A stretch of 64,000 bases of DNA from Chrysomallon squamiferum (taxonomy: Eukaryota > Mollusca > Gastropoda > Neomphalida > Peltospiridae): contig CM022670.1 of the NCBI GenBank assembly GCA_012295275.1, forward strand, positions 14,306,862 to 14,370,861. The letters are read 5' to 3'. A model generated the notes under the pieces. That model made no database searches. It saw only the letters and a list, made by a program, of their open reading frames with translations, and was not told the origin of the DNA. Below are positions 23,916-36,972 of the stretch, piece after piece (position 1 is the first letter of the stretch; each line of letters starts with the position of its first letter). Position numbers and translations under genes: made by a program.

Positions 23916-25951
23916 TAATAATAATAAAAATAATAAAAAAAAAAAAAAAAAAAAAAAACAACAACAACAAAAATAATAAACGGAAATTTATGTATGGAAT
24001 TCCAAATTTATATTTTTACATTTTGAAACAACTTACATTTTGGGGTGGACACTCTTCGTGAGCAGCCTCTGAAATAAATTTTAAAAATATACATCAATTT
24101 TCGTTCTGAACGTTTCACAAAGAAAATGTCATGAAAAATACGTTTTTTAATTGAAGATGAATTAAAAACAAACCTGATTATATTTGCCTTTCAATGTTCT
24201 ATTACATAGCATATAAAGAGATTAGAAAAAAATAAATAAATAAATAAAGAACATTTCGTTCGTATTTTAAATTATTTGAGGTAGAGAAATTATAGGGATT
24301 TCTTCTTCTTCTTCTTCTTTTTCTTCTTTAATTATGTATTTTCGTTTTATTTTGTTTTTTATTATTTATTATGAAAGTTTTTTTCTTCTATTCTTTGTTT
24401 TGTTTCGTTTTGTTTCCATTTAATGCTGTTTCATTGAGGTATGACCCAAATGTCAGTGTTGCAAGTAAACTAGCTTTATGTGTATTCCTCTGTAAAGTGT
24501 AAAGATTTATATCAAATACAAAACATTTCTGACACACCTTAAAACCGTCTCTTTACAGCACACCCAGTCTCTGTTCTATTTGTATGTTGATCATTGTTTT
24601 ATTCAGTTGTTCAGTAAACGTTAATACTTCCTTTGTCATAAGGCATTATTCATAGGCACAATGGTGAAGTCATCTGCTTGGAGAACATGCAAATCGGATG
24701 AACGGTACGAAAGTGGACAGCATTTGACATTTATACGAGAAAAATGTTTAAAATGGATTCCACTATGCTGACAACCATACTTTCAAAAAGAAAGTCATTT
24801 ATAGACAAGTTTTCAAATAATAATAATACATGCAAATGAAACAAAATTGGTTGTGAGGTGAATTCAAACTAAACATTTGGGCAGTCTATTGTAAAAGTTC
24901 AGCTATTACATTTTCTTTTGACAATGCAGCTTTAAGACACATGTGTCATTTCTTATATTCTGATTTGTTACTTTTCTTTTCTCTTTCCACTAAAATAAAC
25001 GATGCTGCAATATCAGTTTAATACCAAAACATACATATCCAGCTTTACATGAGCAGTTAGCCTCTGATTATTTCGTCTCCAAGCAAACTTGAATATGCAG
25101 TCATATGCAGAATATTTTTTAGATCAGCTACGCCGTCTGCTACCGATTCCGCCGTTTTGGATGTTAGTTTGTGGGACACAGTAACACTGACTAAGGGGGC
25201 GTGGCTTAAGGTGTAATTATGGAAACGAACTGAAAGGACTAGCTGAATAAATCTTCCTTGTTTAGCGTGTGAAATTTACAAATTTCTTGATCTTTTTTAT
25301 TACTGTTACATCGTATTATTATTATTAGTAGTAGTAGTAATAGTAGTATTATTGTTATTGTTATTGTTATTATCATTATTACTACTACAACTACTATTTT
25401 TAGATTATTCATAATTATGTAATTACTAGTATGAATGTATGTATACATATCTGTGTGTACGACTGTGTATACATTTATACAGACGTACACACAGGGTTAT
25501 ATAATCATATATATATATATAATTAGTTGTCTATCACAATTATCATTATTAATGTTAGCATTTTTATTTACAATTTAAAATCAACTGTTAAAATGTTTGA
25601 TCATAAAGATTTAGCAGGATATAGCTCACCGCAATATTGGACGTACTGAAAACAATAAAAAAAAAAAAATTTGCCAACAACACGGGATTCGCCTGCTAAT
25701 GTCGAAGCAACCCTGTCCTCTTTCTCGAACAACGTCAACCAGTAAATAATACAACATTCAAACATGTCGAAAATATGTACTAATTGTATATTTTGTTATT
25801 TCTTTCACTAGTGTTTTTATATTTTACACGGACTTCTTTAATCGATCCCTCTTTATATCTGTTATTTAGACAACACCCTGTATAGCTCGTTTAATGTTAT
25901 TTTTTTACAACAAACCTTAATGTATGAGAACTTACCTGCTCTATTCTCCAT
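20781..25951 (-). CDS. CD225/dispanin family (IFITM-like) proline-rich transmembrane protein, gene B
   Basis: Five exons join to 175 codons: 25936-25951, 24037-24068, 23326-23547, 21638-21769, 20781-20906, all with AG/GT junctions and the same phases as gene A. The protein starts MENRAEAAHEECPPQN. A 74-residue proline-rich exon follows (PPPAYGEPQVNYGPPPP, GCCLGEPQPGYGQQSQ, SSGYVPPPRYGP), then the CD225 region: DYLVFSLLSCVFCFPIATIS, then KVEEARRNGVYAKNIATSAI and a short hydrophobic end, MFL-stop. The KAR of gene A is replaced by YAK. An eight-residue insertion (ANNLIVQP) begins its CD225 exon. The two 38-codon exons of gene A are missing. It is a tandem paralogue, apparently intact. Substitutions in the membrane part suggest relaxed or altered selection. 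Confidence 0.86.
23577..23690. repeat. (ATT)n microsatellite in intron 2 of dispanin B
   Basis: ATT array next to exon 3. A complementary AAT array sits at 23857-23960 in the same intron and ends in a poly-A run, so the intron RNA could fold into a long hairpin. Confidence 0.9.
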
Positions 25952-25999
25952 TTTCTTATCTGTTGTTATTTCTGAACAGTGTCCGTGAGTGTGTAAAGG

Positions 26000-26950
26000 A
26001 ATGAACAGTAACACTGGTTTCTTTCGAACGTTTACCGTCTACTGTTGCGCAAATACGTGTGATTATACAGTTTTCTCCAATAACTGCGGCGTGTCATGAC
26101 GTTGCTTCTGGATAAAAACAGTAAAGGAGATTGCACAATACCAAACAGTCTTTTGTTCTCACTGACAAATAAAACAGTATGTGTCATTGTCACGGGAGGT
26201 CTAACCTGCACCACACAGCCTTACCTACAGACTTCCTTGTATCGGGCAGATTTGGCTCGGCTCTAAGGAGATAACAATCTGCAGATCGACCTCTCCTCCA
26301 ATTCATTGTTACAATACTTTAATACACGCATATATATAAAGAGAGTTAAATAGATTCTTGGCAGAAATCCAAACAAAAATTAATTTATAATTTAAAATGT
26401 TTTTAAATCATTTTACAAAACAAACAAGAGCCCAACTACTGTACAGTTAAAAGCAGTTGACACCTGTTGTATAGAAAATCTGTTGTTTGAAACCTGGTTA
26501 ATTAGTAAGAGGTAACGAATGTTTAACTACACCTCGGCAGTATTTAAAATTAATAGTTATTACGTGACGGAGAATATCTTATAGCTGAATTCATTATTGA
26601 TAAACTGTCTGCTAATTACAGTTTATGTTTGAGATATGCCACAGTCTGACTAGGAAAACACTTCAAACCAAACTGATAACTCTCAAGAAATAAAAAAGTG
26701 ATTATGATAAAAATAGATACTGATGTTGCTGGACACAACGGATCTACTTACCAAGTTTATATCAAATATCTAGTTTATCATAATCATTTGTTTCTTTAAA
26801 GGATACACTTTAATATCAACATCCCAGTTACATAATATAGATGATGCAGTTTCATGTTTTTAATGCCAAAATCTTGGAGATTTTTTACTTGAGTCATTAA
26901 AAAGAAAACGTTGACGCAGTCGAATGTTTCAGCTCATTTAAAGAACGAAA
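26000..26950. other. Upstream of dispanin B; no gene recognised
   Basis: The first 60 bases (GTCCGTGAGTGTG) resemble the region upstream of dispanin A. A 60-codon minus-strand frame at 26032-26214 has no known motif. The rest is AT-rich. Confidence 0.45.
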
Positions 26951-27299
26951 AACATCCCAGTTAGGCGATGAGTCAATCTTGGAGTGTGTGGAAAAAAGAA
27001 ACCATTGATGCAGTTGAATCCCTTAACTATTTGTAGCTCATGGATAAACTGTTGCACATGCAACAGAATTCCCATCCTGTGATCCGTCTAACTAGACTGT
27101 AATGTATTTAAACTATTGGTCTTGAATTACTATGAACATTTACTTGTACACAACATATTTTCTCAGATGCGTAAGATCCAAACACAATTTCAGGTGTTGT
27201 AAAATACCAAGGATGTAAATGAAGGTAACAAGGAGTTTCTAAAGTATGAGTTAAATCACTATGGTGTTTTGGTTTAAAGACATTTATCACAATTCATGA

Positions 27300-27560
27300 A
27301 GAAATGGTCATATTGTATACAGTCAGTTCCCTTCCATGCTGCCTAACATCTATATCCTTACCGCAATGTCCATACTGTACATCACAGATAAATGAATAAT
27401 TTTACAGTGACAGAACTTGTAAAAGACGTGAACCGTGTGTAGAGTGTGTTCCTTTCCAGCCTGCCTGATATCCAATGGTAACATAGTTTGTTACAGTTTG
27501 GTCCGTAACTGGTATAATATGTACAAGCTTGTACAGAAATAATATCTGATTAAAATCAGA
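27300..27560 (-). pseudogene. Two decayed EGF-like exon remnants
   Basis: Around 27310-27400 and 27440-27560 the minus strand keeps short EGF-like pieces such as TSYGPNCNKLC and the nucleotide pattern of the ...GWKGTDC ending. Frames are broken and each is truncated. They are spaced like the better preserved remnants at 27740 and 28262. Confidence 0.5.
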
Positions 27561-27739
27561 ACTTAAAAAACCCAATTTACTGCTTACATGTAAATTCAGT
27601 TAAATGCATAAAGGACCATATTTCTAAGACAATTTAAAAAAAAAAAAAAGATTTTTAAAAAGATTTCTTTTTCTTTTTATGAAATAAATAAATTTAACTA
27701 CATAATTATATAAATATTTGCAAGAACTAAAATTTATAA

Positions 27740-27895
27740 AATATCTGTACCTTGGGTATAGTCATTTCCTTTCATCATGTCTGACATCCCTTAGTACCAC
27801 AGTTTCCATACTGTACAACACATAGTGAATTTTTTCAAACACATTGACGATCTCTACATTTTTTATTACAGTTACTTCCATATACATGCTGGAAA
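27740..27895 (-). pseudogene. EGF-like exon remnant
   Basis: The minus strand reads YGSNCNKKCRDRQCV, a stop, then CVVQYGNCGTKGCQT and two further stops. The cysteine order matches the first EGF exon of receptor gene 1 (YGSNCDKFCEKRHCV). Dead copy. Confidence 0.7.
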
Positions 27896-28261
27896 GAGAT
27901 TAATAATTGTACGAACATAAATGACGAATGACTATTCCCAAAAATGGTGATACGAAAAGTCAAACGTGCATTAAATTACTAAAATAATTAGTAATTCACG
28001 AAATAAACACCAAGTGACAGCTAAACCGAACAATCAAACTCGATACAGACGAAAGGACTGATTGAAACAGGAATTCAAAGATCGAGATATAGGACAGCAG
28101 AAATTAAAAGATATTACAATGTATTTCTGTTAATCAGTGTTAAAAAAGACGAACTGTAAACGAATTAAATAGAATACCTTTAACTGTAGTTTTTTATTGC
28201 ACAGTTACATGAATATCTTGCAAATTATAAAAAATATGTAAAATATCTCAAAGGCTTGAGC

Positions 28262-28420
28262 CTTGAGAACAGTCAGTTCCTTTCCAGTCTGTCTGACGTC
28301 CCTCAGTACCACAGTTTCCATACTATACATCACATGGTGCACGTGTTGAAACACAGTGATGATCATTACAATGTCCATTACAGTTTGGTCCGTAAGTGGG
28401 CAGAGAGCTATCTACGTGCT
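28262..28420 (-). pseudogene. EGF-like exon remnant
   Basis: The minus strand reads YGPNCNGHCNDHHCVSTRAP, CDV, a TAG stop, YGNCG and DWKGTDCSQG. The position expected for a donor reads GC rather than GT. It is a close relative of the remnant at 27740 and of the EGF exon at 43086. Dead copy. Confidence 0.75.
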
Positions 28421-29154
28421 GGAAAAGTAATAATAATTAAAATGATCTATGTGTATTGTTTTATGGATATATTAACAAATTTCAATGAATTATTGTCCAC
28501 TTATATATATGTATATATATATAACCGGGTTTTCGTTAACAATGACGAGATTATCTATTTTTTGTCTCAAGTAGTTATAGTTATTGTAATAGTAATAATA
28601 GTAACCATAGTAGTCATAGTAAAAGTAACAGCTATTATTGTAGAAGTGTTATTAACAGTAAGTTTATTTACTTTTGTAAACTATTTACCTCTAACAGTTT
28701 CTACATACAATTACATAGGTCTTAAACAAACCATGTACAAGAGTTTTTATTTAAGCATTGAATATTATGATAATGCAATAAGTCTGATCAGTATAGATTA
28801 GGGAGAGTCTATTCATACAGCTACAAACAAGTATTGCTCTTGGCTGCAAGACGATCAAGAAAATACATAAGAAGAAGGAAGACAAATTTTCATTTTCAGA
28901 TAGGTAGATCTTAACTTAAAAGAAAAAAGTATTCATTTTACGTTAAGATCTAAATATCTATAAATGAAACCTTTTCTTCCTTCTTCTTTTACCATCGCCC
29001 AACCACACACACAAAATCTACTTCAAATATGATAGTAAATAAACTGATACATTATCTAAAAATAAAGTAGTTTCTGATATAATCTCTGCAACGTTTTTAT
29101 TTGCTTATATTTGTTTTCTTATATTTCATTCAAATTCAGGTGAAATGGTGTACA

Positions 29155-29340
29155 GATCCATGGAATCGTTGTAGAAAGTACATGTAACACACGACGCAGG
29201 TAACGTTACTGGTAACTCAAATAGATATGATAGTCCTGATTCTGTAATCATCACTTGTAACCACAAAACTAAATATGTGACTTTTACCTAAACGAAAAAT
29301 AGATAATGGGCACGCAACAGAAGTGTATTTTGTAAAGGTA
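29155..29340 (+). pseudogene. Discoidin/fucolectin-type exon remnant
   Basis: The plus strand keeps GNVTGNSNRYDSPDSVIITC and KYVTFT before stops, resembling the second discoidin-type exon at 34800-35020 (GNVTGKSDGSDIDEV, NARYVTF). Several stops make it dead. Confidence 0.65.
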
Positions 29341-29756
29341 TAAGAAAGTGAAAGAAAGTTTAATATATCATTCTTTATCTCCCTGTTTCTTATCGTCCTC
29401 CTCTTCCATTTGATAAATTATTATTATCATCATCGTCGTCGTCAGCTTCTTCAATTCAACAATATAAAAATGATCGTCATCATCAATATTATTATGATCA
29501 TCATCTTTATCTTAGTAGTTTTTATCCCAATACCTATTTTATAATTCTAGCGTCAGCATTTCTTTCGTTTCCTTTAAGAAGAGAAAATCAAATGTACAAC
29601 GCGTTTCTTCTTAATACTTAGTGTTGTTGTTGGTATTATTACTCAAGTGTACAAGAACAGCAAACAAGATATTTGAAGAAACTCTTCGATAACACTCAGA
29701 CTAAAATTGCTTTCTTTCTTTTCTCTTTCTGAACAATCTGATATATATATAAAACT

Positions 29757-30670
29757 TACAATTTCAAATTATAAACATTTACGTACTGTTTCGGAAAACC
29801 TGTTTACCTAAAGTGTAATACGTCCCTGCGTAACCGACATATTTTTTTTTTTAAATAAAACTATCTTGTTATTCACCAACATGCAATGCTGTGTATTCGA
29901 AAGCTGATATTCACAAGTTAAATCCTGTTTACAGAATGAAGAAACTTTCCGGTTGAGTAACTGATCTCAGATGACTTGGCTGTAATGTAAAGGAGTTGAA
30001 GGAGTCACGGGTGCAGCTTCACTAATTTGTTTAACAGGCTTAATCCCAAACTATTTATTGAATTAATGGTAAATATGATAATATTGCCTAGAAATGCCTC
30101 CTGCTAGATGATGACGATGTTGATGACAAATAAGAGAAAAATTTCTTCAAAGAATTTATAATTAAAAATAAAAACAATTTTAATAGATATACAAATATGT
30201 GAATTGAATTTTGTTTCCTTTTATTCACAGTTCACTTTAGCAAGATTTTAAATATTCAACCGAAACAATATATGTACCAAACATGTATGAATGATGTATG
30301 AGCATGTTCCTATTATTAAATACCCAAGTATAAATTAATTAATTAATTATACGTTGTAGGAATGAATACTCTCAGAGACTGGTTCATGCTGCACTAACCA
30401 CGCTTCGACTCAGCGTGTTAATCTTGAACACATCTTTGTCTCTCAAACAAGTCAACTCCACAGTGTATTTAGTTAATCAAGTGATGGAGCATCTGTGCTT
30501 CAACGACAATAATAGTTATGCACTCAAACTTTCTAAACAAATAAAATGTTATATATGAAGATAAATCGTATTGAAAACCAATACTTTATAAGTCAGTTGT
30601 TGCTTTACTTTAATTCCAGCTACTTTCAATGCTAAGAACTAAAATCGTTAATATAACATATTGACAAATT
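29757..30670 (+). promoter_or_regulatory. Copy 2 of the receptor phosphatase 5' flank, internally rearranged
   Basis: 29757-30535 follows 36328-37165 in order (AATTTCAAATTATAAACA, GAAAGCTGATATTCACAAG, TTGTCTCTCAAACAAGTC). From about 30535 it jumps to sequence resembling 47845-48000, the intron before the cytoplasmic exon of gene 1, ending near AACATATTGAC. Copy 1 at 17190 has the same junction, so both descend from one rearranged ancestor. No signal-peptide exon is present. Confidence 0.7.
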
Positions 30671-31328
30671 AAATGTAGTGGCTACTATTTCTGTTTTGTT
30701 TCTCGTACATCTCACACAAATAATTAATTAGCTATAATTCGTTTTCTGCTTCTGGATAAAATGTATGATCATCTGTACAATATCAACTTATCTACTTGCA
30801 ATTCACACAATGACCCACACAATCTTATTAATATTATTTTATCATCATCATCATAGTCATCTTCATATATATATAATTTAGAACAGAGTAATATAAAATC
30901 AGTTAATAATTTTCACTACATACAACCACTCGTAGTTTGCATGTTTAAAGTTAGCCTTAATGCGTTGCCGCACATGAAAAGTAACAAAGCGAGTTAAAGT
31001 CATGAATTCGTGTTCAGTCAACCGTGACACCTTCCCGGTTAACAGCTTATCTGTATATGTTTGAACTAATAATGTCAACTATATATTTTCATTTAGCAGT
31101 AAGGTATATTTTAAGTACACATTTCAGTCTTTGTTTACCAGTCAAGTGTCATTGAGCGGTTGAATAAAAGATTTAACAATTTTTAGTCTTCAGATCGGAT
31201 CATCATATCTTCTAGTGAAGTGTTTAAATTTGTTTCGGATATTTGCATTATCTTTCGTAGGTTAGAAGAGCTCGTAGGAAAAAAGCTGATATTTCTCGAC
31301 AGTAACAAGTTATTCTCCATAAACACAT

Positions 31329-31398
<70 letters not shown>

Positions 31399-31990
31399 GT
31401 AGAACTGGACATTGCATTATTAGACAAATGAACATTGTTCTAAACAAATATAACTTATGAGATTGTAAATAAATGATCGTGTTGTAATATGTTCAGTGTG
31501 AGACCTAATAACTCATGTAATACTGTTTCATACTCTTCTTATTCATTCATTCATTATCAGTATTCGACTAACATACTAACACACTAACAAATTGTTGGAC
31601 AGACAACGCTATCTCCCGGACAACGTGGGGCAAGATACTTTTAACGAGTAGAATCAAGTTTCAAATGGGTAAAGCCTGGAAATCGACACACAATAATCTA
31701 TCAAAAATTAAATATGGAAGAGTTGATCAAATGATATTATTTGTATTGCTGACCGGATCGAGTAAACGTCTGTCCTCGTTATGCAATTAAACAAAAAGCT
31801 AGAAAATGAACACTTATCCAGAACGAACCCATATCTGGAAAATTAAATTGTCAACTAGAAAAACGCATTTACGCAGCAGAGAAACCCCTACAATCTTTCT
31901 TACTATGATTATTCTACAATGATACAAGCTAAATTTAAATAGGAAAGCACAGGTTATTCTCATAACCGAATCAAAAGATTTCGTTATAGG

Positions 31991-32021
<31 letters not shown>

Positions 32022-34260
32022 GTCAATTCAAAATGCTTCGTTTGTTAACTATTATAGATGATAGCGTGTGATTTAGACTTTAATGTATTATCTTTCGTTC
32101 TCGATTACAAAGTAAAGAAATAGATACACGTACTACAGTTTGACATGTAAAATATTCCATTCTTAAATTACAATAACATAATGTATAATTATGTATGCAT
32201 GCATATATGTATATCTGTATGTATGTATGTATGCATCTATGTATGTATGTATGTATGCATCTATGTATGTATGTATGTATGTGTGTATATATATGTGTAT
32301 ATGTGTGTATGAATATGTATATATGTATAAGTAGGTACGTTTATAAGTATGTATGCCTACATGTATGCACGTTTCTATCTAAGTACATGTGTGTGTATGT
32401 GGAAATGTATAAATAAAACGAAGCACATATTTAAAATAAGACATGTTAGATATACCTCAATAAGTAATTAAATACGTGAAATTATATATGTGAGATGTAT
32501 CTGGGTAAGTAATTAAATATATAAAATAAAACATGTGGGACAGCTTAGTAAGTAATCGAATTTTTACGACTGTTGGTTCTACAAATTCACGTATGAGTAA
32601 TATGTTTAACTGAGTTTATAATCTAATCTGTAGAACTGTTGTTGTCCATTTCTAATATTTAAGAAATATCTGATATAAGCTTTATAATACCATAGTTCGT
32701 TCTCATTGCCATTTATTATATAAACACTGGACTTTCTCCATTTTCGACAGTGCCTTCTGAAGGACTAAGCGTCTAATCAGATTGTTTTTTCTTTTTCTTT
32801 TATTACGTTTTTATTTCGTCATATGGAGATCAAAGAAACATAAATTAAGCATTCCAAGTCAAAACGGAATTATGTACCAAAACTAGAGGCGCTTTTCAGT
32901 ACATACTTTCAGGCTGTCCTATTAGTACGAAGGGACTTAACTCCGACAAGCGTTATTACAAAAAACTTTATCGTATATCTGAACACATACAAAGACTGAG
33001 CCATGGTTTTATTTTAAATAAAAAATGTATATCAATAAATAAATAAAATAATAAATAAATAAATAATATACATGTGTTTCTATTTATTTATTTTTTAATA
33101 TATGTATATTATTATGTAGTCATCAGCATCATCAGTATTATTGTGATTTTGTTGTTGCTGTTGCTATTGTTGTTATTATCTTTATCATTTTTATTATTAT
33201 TGTTATTATTATTATTATTATTACATATCTCCTGTATATTATATTTTATTTATTATATGACATTCTATTCTATTTTATTATATTATATTATATTATATTA
33301 TGTTATATAATACTACAAAGTACTATATTAAAACACGTATCATTAGTTGCTGTAATTATTGTGTTTAACTCTGACTTATCTCAGTGTTCACGAAATAATA
33401 TTTACTAATGCTTATCTTTCTGTATAGAAAATTAAAATGTGCATTATTCGCATCCTTATTCAAACATGTTTGTTATGCATTTTTCACGACACTATGTAAT
33501 AAACTCCCTGTTTATCTGTTCACAGAGATGAATTATGGGAAATTATGTTGTTTAAAAATACATTTACAATTGACTTATTTCTACCAAGTATTCTCGCCAT
33601 GGCCAGGATGTGCGTAAGTCTTCAGTTTATAATTTATTTTTAGAATTTACAATCAAGACAGACGAGAGCAAATATGGTAAGTAATTAAATATCTTGTTAT
33701 TAACTTTTGATCATTCACTGCATATCATAAGAGATGATCTAATTTTAAAGATAAATTGAAAATTATGAAAAAGAATGTATATGTATCAAGAGAGACACAC
33801 AATCACACACTTTATTTTTATATATTTATTGTAACATTTAGTTTTACATTAAACAAAATATCTTAATATGCATACCGGACAAAGAGTGGGTTAATCTGTT
33901 TGGATATGCAAAGATATTTTATATTTATATTTACATTATAAACTGTTTTAAAAGAAAAAAAATACATTATTTTAATTATTATATTTGCAACATGGAATAA
34001 TATTGAAGTAACAGCGTTAAAATAGCAAAAATAGGTCATTAGGAAATAAAAGGAAATAGCAGTATAAACCATTTCATAGGTTGATGCACTGTTGTCAGAT
34101 GCAAATAAAACAATGAATTGATAATAACAGTTATTTATAAACACATCACATTTCACTTTTAACATAATAATATTTGCATACCACGTTACTTAAAATCTAT
34201 TTTCAGATATGACTATAAAAAGTCAAACCAGATGTATACTCTAATTTTAAATGTATTTTT
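30671..34260. other. Long non-coding, AT-rich stretch
   Basis: No gene recognised. It holds an (AC)n array at 31329-31393, a poly-T tract near 31988-32021, (ATGT)n-rich sequence at 32185-32300, ATT repeats near 33120-33230 and TATTA repeats near 33280-33310. A 69-codon plus frame (33408-33617) and a 100-codon minus frame (33863-34165) have no motif and look like chance. Confidence 0.5.
31329..31393. repeat. (AC)n microsatellite
   Basis: About 32 uninterrupted AC units. Confidence 0.95.
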
Positions 34261-34279
34261 ATTTATTATTGCTGATTCA

Positions 34280-34425
34280 ATAAATACGGATTTAGTCCTT
34301 TAAATTTTGACGGTGTAACGTATGGGTACATGCTCAGTAATAAAACCAACCTTACAGCTGGTGGGAAGTGGATTTGGAAACTACATATTTTGTTTTTCAT
34401 GTTAAAATCTATTTCAGATATGACT
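34280..34425 (+). pseudogene. Discoidin/fucolectin-type domain, first-half exon remnant
   Basis: The plus strand keeps NQPYSWWEVDLETTYFVFHV and KIYFRYDYK, the WWEVDL strand typical of F5/8-type and fucolectin folds, with stops just upstream and an eroded donor. It belongs with the second-half exon at 34800 and the EGF remnants to 35660 as a dead plus-strand receptor ectodomain. Confidence 0.75.
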
Positions 34426-34799
34426 ATAAGTAAATCTAATTTTATTATTATTATTATTAATAATACCGATTTCTCACAATAATAAAAAGCCACCGTCTGC
34501 TAATGCGAAAATAATTATTATGTGTTACAAAGATACCTTCTTCCTCAAATACAAAAACTACTAGAAACAGAGAAAGAAAGTTTGCCATCTATTAACTGTA
34601 TAACATCCACCATTTTCAGACGCACATAAGGTTATAAGCTCCCAAATAAACTGTTTTATTCCTGAAATAATACACACCACCTTCTTCCAATGGCTCACGA
34701 CGTTTTGTAACTGCTGTGTTCGTGCTATCTTTCAAATTCCATTAGAGCATTATATACATATGATAAATCAGATTTAAAACGAAAACAAATGTGATTTAG

Positions 34800-35020
34800 A
34801 GACATTGAGAAGAAATGGTGTACAAGTGTACGCAAACACACTAGCGGGAGAATCCAAAACAGGGTTTATGCGTGGTAATGTTACTGGTAAATCAGATGGA
34901 TCTGACATTGACGAAGTCGTAAGTATAATTTGTAACGTCAACGCTAGATATGTGACATTTATCAAGGAACAGATAATGGAGGATCGACAGCACTGGATTT
35001 TGTAGAACTTGAAGTTTATA
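34800..35020 (+). pseudogene. Discoidin/fucolectin-type domain, second-half exon, frameshifted
   Basis: An AG acceptor precedes RRNGVQVYANTLAGESKTG, then GNVTGKSDGSDIDEV and CNVNARYVTFIK. The frame then slips by one base and resumes as STALDFVELEVY before a GTAAGT donor at 35021. The domain is the sugar-binding type fold seen in gene 1 exon 3. The single slip kills the exon. Confidence 0.8.
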
Positions 35021-35050
35021 GTAAGTAAAGGCATATTTGATTTTGCTTCT

Positions 35051-35160
35051 CACTGAATAGTAGATGTAATATTATTAGTAGTAGTAATAGTAATAGTAGT
35101 AGTAGTAGTAACAGTAGTAGTAGTAGGAGTAGTAGTAGGAGTAATAGTAGTAGTAATTGT
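35051..35160. repeat. (AGT)n triplet repeat
   Basis: Imperfect AGT/AAT triplets in the intron between the discoidin and EGF remnants. Confidence 0.85.
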
Positions 35161-35231
35161 GTTTGTGTTATTTTTACAATATTTTTTGGAAACCGTTTGG
35201 AAAGTATTAATATCGTATTTATATTTATCAG

Positions 35232-35375
35232 CTTGTGTAACAGGATATTATGGTTCTAACTGTGACAAATTGTGTGAAAGTCGATACTGTCAACAGAACT
35301 CATCATGTCCTGCAGACAATGGATCTTGTACTAAATGATGTCAAGCTGAATGGAGAGGATCAGACTGTACAAACC
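35232..35375 (+). pseudogene. EGF-like exon with one in-frame stop
   Basis: A 144-nt phase 1-1 exon with good acceptor and donor. It reads ACVTGYYGSNCDKLC, ESRYCQQNSSC, ADNGSCTK, TGA, CQAEWRGSDCTN. A single TGA stands where Gly or Gly-Cys is usual. Apart from this it looks recently functional. Confidence 0.8.
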
Positions 35376-35547
35376 GTACTTATGTATGTGTGAGTGTGTT
35401 GGTTGGTGGGTGTGGGTTGTGTGTGTTGGTGTGTGTGAAGGTTGTGTGTATTTGTATGTATGAGTCTGTGTGCATGTTGTGTGTGTGTGTTTTGTCAGAG
35501 TGTTTGTTTCTACGTGTGTATGAGATACAGAGAGGTTCCGGATGTTC

Positions 35548-35660
35548 AAAGCGATGTCCAAATTGTCACTGTTTTCTAAACTCGTCGTGTGATTGAAACA
35601 CTAGAACATGTATCGCGTGTTATCGGTAAGGATCGGTAAACACAGACTGTTCTGAAAGTA
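35548..35660 (+). pseudogene. EGF-like exon remnant
   Basis: Pieces GCSKRCPNCHCFLNSSCD, stop, NTRTCIACYR and NTDCSE precede a GTAAG donor near 35658. It is the next repeat of the same dead ectodomain. Confidence 0.65.
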
Positions 35661-35883
35661 AGTTAGAAAAAAACTTAAACTGCTAATAAATGGTTTCCGC
35701 AGTCTCCTCAATTTCTAGCTATATCTTCATTATCTTCTATTTTTGTTATTGCGTTATATTTCATTACGTTACATTATGTTATATTATACATTTATTTCTT
35801 TGAATTATTACAGTTTGTCATATAGGAACGTACGGATTCAAAGTATTGTACGGCAATACATGTCTATAATACATGTCCACACA

Positions 35884-35884
<1 letters not shown>

Positions 35885-35943
<59 letters not shown>

Positions 35944-35945
35944 CC
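35885..35945. repeat. (ATT)n microsatellite
   Basis: Pure ATT run; no coding meaning. Confidence 0.95.
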
Positions 35946-36156
35946 ATAAGTTACACCGTCAACAGCATTAAAGGGATTAAATCCGTCTACATTTGAACTT
36001 TGACTCAGCGTTTTTTAAAGCACTATGTTTACTGAAACAGTAAAAATACATTTGCAACGATTATAGCGTGTTGTGTGCATGCGTGTGAGTATATATCTGG
36101 TTACAGGGTCCTTTTTTTAAAATGTTCTTTTCTTCTTTATTTATGTATACAAGTGA

Positions 36157-36302
<146 letters not shown>

Positions 36303-36327
36303 AGAAGAAACCCTTTAGTGAATAATT

Positions 36328-36919
36328 AATTTCAAATTATAAACACTTACGTCCTGTTTCCTGAAACCCCCCTACCAAAAGTATAATCCGCCCCTGAATT
36401 GTCCAGTAAGCGACAGAAAACATTTAAACCAAAACTCTCTTGTTATTCACCAACAAACAATATTGTTTCCCCCCACTACCGAAAGCAAATATTCACAAAT
36501 TAAATCCGATTTACAGAATGGAGAATCTTCCGGGTTGAGTAACTGATCGTAGATGAGTTGACTGTAATGTAAACAACGAGTAGTTCATGCAGTTACGGCT
36601 GCGGTTTCACTAATTTTGTTAATGTGCTTAATCACAAACCATTTATTTAATTAGTGATAAGGAGGGTGATAATCATTAAAATGCCTCCTGCATGATGGTG
36701 ATGGTGAACAAAAATATATTTATAAAGAACTAATAATTTAAAATAAATAAATGTACAAATAAATGTAAAGATATATGAATTGATTTTAATTTCATCTTAT
36801 TCACAGTTCTATTTAACAAGACGGTTTGAAATATACAAAAAAAACACAAAAAAAACGTAAGTACGCCGGCATTTATGAATGGATGTATGTGCATGTTCCT
36901 ATCATTATATATCCAAATG

Positions 36920-36972
<53 letters not shown>

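Noticed and set aside
28256-28801. 181-codon plus-strand open frame
   Set aside because: Its first third is antisense to a dead EGF exon; the rest is AT-rich, Val/Ile/Tyr-rich sequence with no motif.
31329-31393. Possible CRISPR-like or tandem array
   Set aside because: Simple AC dinucleotide repeat without spacers, in a eukaryotic context.
33863-34165. 100-codon minus-strand open frame
   Set aside because: No recognisable domain, no splice or start context, AT-rich composition; likely chance.
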